Assembly (NCBI GenBank): GCA_013420905.1
Contig: JAAXNY010000008.1
Coordinates: 744,001 to 808,000 of the forward strand
From: Collybia mongolica
Taxonomy: Eukaryota > Basidiomycota > Agaricomycetes > Agaricales > Clitocybaceae
Length of the DNA stretch: 64,000 nucleotides
Direction: 5' to 3'
In this document: positions 58,121-64,000 of the stretch, in pieces
Layout: the number at the start of each line of letters is the position of its first letter
How positions within the stretch are numbered: the first letter of the stretch is position 1
The notes under the pieces: generated by a model
What the model saw: the letters and a program-made list of their open reading frames with translations, nothing else
What the model was told of the DNA's origin: nothing
Database searches by the model: none
Made by a program: the position numbers and the translations under genes

Positions 58121-60742
58121 CTGAGCCAAGTCAAAGCTAAGTCCATAAATCCACACTGTTAGTTGGATGCTCAGACACAGCTTAAAACAACTCCTCATGG
58201 AGTCCATGCAGACTGTCCAAATTGCTTGCCTAAACATAGTTACCATTGCTTATTTAATGCACAAAAATGCAATTTTTTGGAGAGTCAAATACAAGGCCTC
58301 AAGGTTACATGTCATGTGCATAAAGCATGCAGTTTAACCATTTAGCAATATGAGCTTGCCAGTCCATGGTGCTTGTTATTATAATGACCCCCTGCTGCCC
58401 ACTCTTGACCATTAATGGCAATGGCTGGGTATTGTTGATGGGTGCCACATCACCCATTAGCCTTATTGTCAACCACCACCACTACATCCCCAGCTGCCCC
58501 TCCCATCATCTCTCTGCCTTGTAATTGTGCACAACACTGCCAAATACAATGCCAGGTCCTCTGCTATGGATATGGATACCACCACCCTCTCTCATACCCA
58601 CCCCTCTCAGTGATAATAACAACTGCCAAATCACAACAATAAGGGCTGCAACAAGAACCACAGAGGCACCTGCCACATCACTAGTGACTGCCTGCCCACA
58701 TCTGCTAGTGAGCAGCTAGCATGGTGGATATGGGTGGTGCAGTGGTGTATTCCATATGGTAGAATCATTACCTGGTGGGTGGGTGTGCACCCCTGGATGT
58801 GCTGTCTAGGCCAAGTAGTCCCAACCACCCCAGTGCCCAAACCAGATGTATGTCAGGTGAGTACATATGTGCCCCACATCTAGTTGCTCAGATATTCTAT
58901 TGTATATACACCTATATGCTGCTATTTACCTTGAGACTACCTTGGTGTAATTTAATCTACCTTGTGATATGTTTTAATCCCTTTCACAAATATTAGTTTA
59001 CTTCTTACTGACACTTTACCCCTGTACTATTTGTACAGCTCTAGTGGGCTGATATACACTTCTGGTACCCCCACAGTATTTATCCAATGTACCTATATAG
59101 ATGGGGCTGCCCAATTACAGATAGCACCTTTGCAATGAATTAGGCCCAGATATCTTGCAACAAAGCCCATTGAATTTTCTGGTGCCCCCTTCCCTGTGTG
59201 GCTGAACCCTGCTGCTCATATCATTCCCCCCTTCTAACTCTCAATGTGATGCAACCCTTTACAGTGTGGTAGTGTTAAAGGTGGAAGCCTAGAGCTGGAG
59301 TCCTGAGTAAAAAACTTGTATATTCACTAATATAAGTGAGTACTAACCTGGAGTCCTGAGTAAGAAACTGGGGACTCCAGAACAAGCTACTCTACACCTA
59401 TATACCTGTAGGAACAATAGTAGAGTACAATAAACAATGGAACAATAGAACAATGAAAGAAGTGAAACAATACCAAGCTAAGCTATATATACAGGTCAAT
59501 TCTAACAGGTAGGGTATAGGCAAGTATTTCACTGATGCACAACCCCAGACCTTAGACAACCCCCACCCTCTGGAATACCATTGCATACAGGAGGCCACCT
59601 ACTGCAGTAGCATACAAACACACCCCATCCCTTGCACATCCCACACCAGTAAGCACTAATACAGAATCAAATAGGGGGCAGTAGTAGTTGAGGACAGCAG
59701 AGGAGTTGCAGGCTTGTGTGGGGAACAAGTTCTTGTATAGACTTATATTTTGTGTGATATAAAGAAGTAATATCAATTCAAATGCCTATAATAGAAACAA
59801 GTTCCCACAGTGTTGAAACATATGTTAACCATTCAACATTTAACATTTTATTTCTAGCCTTGCATCCTGAGTTAATCAAGAACTTAACAGATATGCTAAA
59901 AATAGAAATATCATTATCAAAGACAAACTTCAAACAAATGTACATATGCCTGTTAAGTGTTTTTTCTTGAATTGTCACATACTATTTTTAACCATACTCA
60001 TATAGCTGGCCATTGTCAAGATATTGAGTATTATAAATTCCAGGAGCATCCACATTGACTTGTTTGGATATGCTTTTGGCAAAGTAATATACAGATCATA
60101 TTCATTTGTAATATGTAGTAAAAAGGTTGTTGTTGATAATAAGATTTGGAAGGGTACAAACAACTACAAATACATATAAACAACCACATCATGTATTCCT
60201 TTACAATGTCTAGTAGTAGCATGTCCATCAGCTTTGTATTTGCTGAGATATGCATCATCTATGTCATGGGAAATTTCTTTAGTATTATTGTTTGTTTGGC
60301 CAGATGTGTGGTGAAGTGATATACAGACCAGTAATCATTTGTAATATATAGCAAGAAAAATGATGTTGATAATGTTTAGAATAATATAAACAAATATAAA
60401 CACATGCAAACATATACATGAGGTAGTACTTCATTATATCTAACACTAGCAATTTAAATTACATCCATAGGCCTTGTTGTTGAGATATGCAATGATTTAT
60501 AGTGTGGCAACTTTGATGGTATTGTTTGTTTGGCTAGCTGTGTGGCAAAGTCATACACAAACTTGATATTCATTTGTAACATGCTTGTAGTAAGAGAGCT
60601 ACTCTTGATCATGATATTTGATGGTGTACAAACACATACAAATACATATAAATATACCAATTGGGTAGCCTTTCACCATATCTAGTAGCAGCAATTTAAA
60701 TTGTGTCCATAGGTCTTGTCATTATGGAGATATGCAATATTT
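58121..60742 (-). repeat. Long inverted repeat, arm B (uninterrupted)
   Basis: Reverse complement of arm A (20565-23051 plus 29906-29989), about 2.6 kb, with many point differences and small indels. It keeps the empty gypsy target (58205-58209), the tRNA-like segment (about 58265-58360) and the ~230-bp tandem units (about 60030-60740). No ORF of note. Confidence 0.85.
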
Positions 60743-60790
60743 TGTATTGTGGGAAAAGTTTGACCCAAAGCAGAACAAGCCTCTTGTAAC

Positions 60791-60852
60791 CGTGCTTACA
60801 TTTGCCAACTATGCTGTTAGAGCTAACAGCGTAATTGGCAAACATAAGCATG
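60791..60852. repeat. 30-bp-arm palindrome
   Basis: Left arm 60791-60820 and right arm 60823-60852 are complementary at 25 of 30 positions around a 2-nt centre (ctgttag ag ctaacag). It lies between arm B and the hAT region. Possibly two transposon ends head to head. Confidence 0.75.
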
Positions 60853-61419
60853 ATTATGCAATGGACAGTTATTAATTAATTCTTGAGATATCCCAAGAAA
60901 AAGACCAATTAACTCGAATTTATATTATTAAATGCAGCCCATGTTAGCAGTTGCCTTTTTTGCTCAAAATCCGCACATCGGCTAATTTTGATTCCCACAA
61001 TTAGAAAAATATTTCCATGACTACAAAGTCTTACTGATGTGCTTCAAAATGTTTACTGATCATGCTCTAATGAATTCTTGGAACACTTCAAAATTACTAA
61101 CCATGGGAAAAACAACACTGGATCTTGTTGGGTATGCTGAATTTTCCCCGCAAACCCAGGATGATGAATGAGTTACTTATGTAAACATAAGGACTTGTAA
61201 TGCTCACAAGACTACTGTAACTATTGAAGAGGTTAAGGACAATGACAGCCCTCGGAAGCAATCAGAGCATTCCAAGTGTGCTGTTCATCACATTATCAAA
61301 AATAGTGATGACCAGCCATCAATGTCACAAATGTCATCCACCAATCCTTCTCAGGGAAAATCAGTTTGTAATCTAACTAAGGTGGTGTTAGAACTTGCTT
61401 GATATTTCCTTGTAGTTAT

Positions 61420-64000
61420 CAAAATGGAATCCAATATATAATTTTTATGAAGTAGTTATGAGAAATGCACAGGGAAAGGTTGGGAATCCGGGTGACAAAC
61501 ATTACAAATGCTATCATGGTGGCAGGAAGGTCCTCACAATCACAACAGCAATGAAAAGCTCACTCAACAGTATGTGTATAGTGCTGCAATAATTGGTTGA
61601 TGTATTCACAATAGGCTTCTAGGACTTGTTGGTAATTTGAGGACATGTTCACCACCAATGTACCAGTTTTACCTTGTCCTTAAAAACCAATCATCTAGGG
61701 AGCCCACAACACAAGAAGAACTCAAATTTGCATCTGGAAAGAAGGTCCTTGAACCAGGGAAGGCTTCAAAGTATGTCAAAAACCTGAAAGCACAGACAGC
61801 AAACATCCGGGCTGCCTTCAATAAACAAGCTGAGCAGCAGACTGTACATCATGGATCTTCTTCAATGTATTATCTATTCATGATCCCTTTGTACATTAAG
61901 GAACCTTGGAATCAAGGGAAATTTGAAAGGCTCCTGACAGAATGGATTATTGCTTGTGACCAGCCATTTGATGAAGTTGAAAAACCAGAATTTCAAATGC
62001 TTTTAAACTATGTCCATCATGAATCACCTGATCTTACTATCCCAGGTCATAATGGAGTGAAGTGGTGTGTCATGAAAATGGGAAAGGATTCCATTGAGGC
62101 AACCAAAAAAATGCTTTCGGTATTTTGTAAGAATTTTCTATAACCTCTTTGTATTAACTATTGCACCAGATCATAGGAGATTCAATCTATGTTCAGCATT
62201 TCACTTGATGCATGGACTTCAGGAAACTAGATTGCCTTTCTAGCAATAATTCTTCATTTTGTCAACAAAAATGGGGAACTTGTTAAGGTATTCAAATTAT
62301 TTCACAGGCTAATAATCTGAATGTTCTATGTATAGAGGAGATTCTGATTGACTTTCAAGAGCTAGTTGGAGAACACTCAGGAGAAAACATGGCAGAGGCT
62401 GTGTGGGAGACACTTGTGATCTTTGGAATTGAAGGTTGGGTGAGTTGCATTTGACCTCTATCTTAATCAATTCTAATGAGTTCACAGATACTGGCATTCA
62501 TGATGGACAATGCCACCAACAATGATACTCTTCTCGCAGGAATAAAAAGGCACTGTGATGAAGCTGGCATAGCCTTTGACCCAACCTGGGCTTGCCTGCG
62601 ATGTATGCCTTACACTATTCATCTGGCTGCAATCAAGGTATCTCCAGTGATTATGTCTTATATGGAGCTTAACTCATGCACCAGTGTAGCTTCTCGAGGG
62701 GATTGGGGCAATTTCAAAAACTGATTGGAAAAAATCTGAAGCTCAAAGTGGCAACTACCAACAGCCCACAACCACCCCAATGATTTCTGCATTTGACAAT
62801 GAAGTTGCTGGGTATGACAAAGAAGACAATAGTGATGATGAAGAAGAGAGTGTGAACAATGACAAGATTCTGTCTGGGGTACAAAAGGTTCTTGTCTATA
62901 TCATATTAAACCAGCCATATTTACTAATTTCAGTATACAGCTCTGCAAAATTATTTGTGCTATTCAATCAAGTCCACAATGCAAAAGGAGCTGGCTTCAG
63001 CAAGTCAGTACATCTCTCAAGAAGAAGAACCCTGAGAGCAGTGAGCATGCATTAATGGTAATACTTGATGTCAAGACCCAGTGGTCCTCAACACACCAAA
63101 TGATGGGTATGTTTATGATCCTCACACTCAGTGAATAATATACTAAATAAAAGGATTGATTTGATAGACCATGCTCTACAATTTCAAGGTGAATTAGATG
63201 TATTTGTAGACTGGTTCCGAGATCTTCCTTCACTGGAACTTTCCACCAGCGAATGGGATGCAATTAATTCAGTGTCCAATTGGCTCTTAGCCTTCCAATC
63301 TGCTACAACACAGATGTCATCCACCAAGGAACCAATGCTTTCAACTACTCTTGCAATATTTTGCAGACTCCAAGAGCATATTTGGGACATCCTGCATGAG
63401 CTTCCTGACTCAGCACATCAAATCAAAGCTGGACTCTTTGCTGCACATGAGAAACTCAGTGACAATTATTATAAATATGATGAAACTCCTTATTACACCT
63501 GGGCCTCTCGTGAGTTAGACAGATATGATATTGAGAAGTCAATCTGATGTTCTCAAAAGTCCTAGATCCCCAAATCAACTATGAAGGCATGAGTTTAGAT
63601 TACTCTAGTGATGCAACACTTCTCAAGGACCTCAAGAAAGCAAAGTTAGATCTTCACTTATTTTACAATACCAACTATGCAAACAAGTCCTCAACTTCCA
63701 AACACACCCACAACACACCCACAGCCTCCACCCTGACCCATTACCAGCCACCTAAGGCCGTCAATTTTACTGTGCACTATGAAAAACAACAACAACACAT
63801 CAATGAGCTTGAAGAGTATCTCACACTTTGAAGAGAGGACTACAAAACCTGCCAGCCTCTAAAGTGGTGGGTAGGATGATGAGCTCAGTTCCCCAACCTG
63901 TGGTGCTTAGTCCGTGATATATTTTCTATTCCAGGTAAGTCAAATGATGCATGGTCTACTGGATTTTAGTAATTTGATGACTGCTTCATTCTAGGCTCTG
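61420..64000 (+). pseudogene. hAT-family transposase, decaying, cut by window end
   Basis: Successive pieces follow an agaricomycete hAT transposase: GDKHYKCYHGGRKVLTITTAMK (part of the BED-like N-terminal region, about 61500), then 61637-62143 with EWIIACDQPFDEVEKPEFQ, ISISLDAWTS (about 62190), MMDNATNNDTLLAGIKRHC (62500), DVKTRWSSTHQMMG (63070), LSTSEWDAINSVSNWLLAF and TTQMSSTKEPMLS (63230), then after an intron (63511-63561) LDPQINYEGM, and WWVG followed by AQFPNLWCLVRDIFSIPG (about 63865-63934). Stops include TGA where Arg is expected and a TAG for Gln. The dimerisation domain runs beyond 64000. Terminal repeats not found. Confidence 0.85.

Overview
The window is fungal and most probably from a mushroom-forming basidiomycete (Agaricomycetes). 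Genes are split by many introns of about 50 nt with GT..AG ends. The gene content is typical of that group: DUF6534 seven-helix membrane proteins, a basidiomycete-type F-box protein, a basidiomycete-type old yellow enzyme, and PIF/Harbinger, hAT and chromodomain Ty3/gypsy transposons. All assignments are from reading the sequence; no database search was possible.

Layout. 1-2260 is a PIF/Harbinger DNA transposon, cut by the left window edge, with an apparently intact 3-exon DDE transposase. About 2480-12700 and 32030-38860 hold a segmental duplication: units A, B and C each carry an upstream region, an 18-exon DUF6534 gene and a downstream part. Unit A ends in a truncated glutaredoxin copy and unit C in the complete monothiol glutaredoxin gene. 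Between units B and C lies about 19 kb of nested transposons (13197-31980): a decayed gypsy element carrying two oppositely oriented Helitron-like insertions, a second gypsy fragment with a solo LTR, a long repeat whose inverted twin lies at 58121-60742, and inside it a complete 6.85 kb gypsy element with 5-bp target duplication, a likely -1 frameshift site and an extra zinc-knuckle ORF downstream of pol.

38175-53299 is an ordinary gene-rich stretch: mitochondrial CGFS glutaredoxin, two related short-chain dehydrogenases, an old yellow enzyme, an F-box protein, mitochondrial Hsp10, an Sds3-like histone-deacetylase-complex subunit and a dienelactone hydrolase. A fourth, more diverged DUF6534 gene (53840-55728, minus strand) follows with the same 18-exon plan. 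From 56661 to the end the window is transposon-rich again: a gypsy relic, the second arm of the long inverted repeat, and a decaying hAT transposase that runs off the right edge.

How it fits together. The glutaredoxin (iron-sulfur cluster assembly) and Hsp10 (protein folding) are mitochondrial housekeeping genes, the oxidoreductases and hydrolase are small-molecule metabolism genes, and the DUF6534 proteins are predicted membrane proteins of unknown ligand that have multiplied locally. Transposon insertions can be ordered because empty sites survive in the duplicate copies. Many of the transposon stop codons look like CpG decay (CGA to TGA), as expected of methylated repeats.
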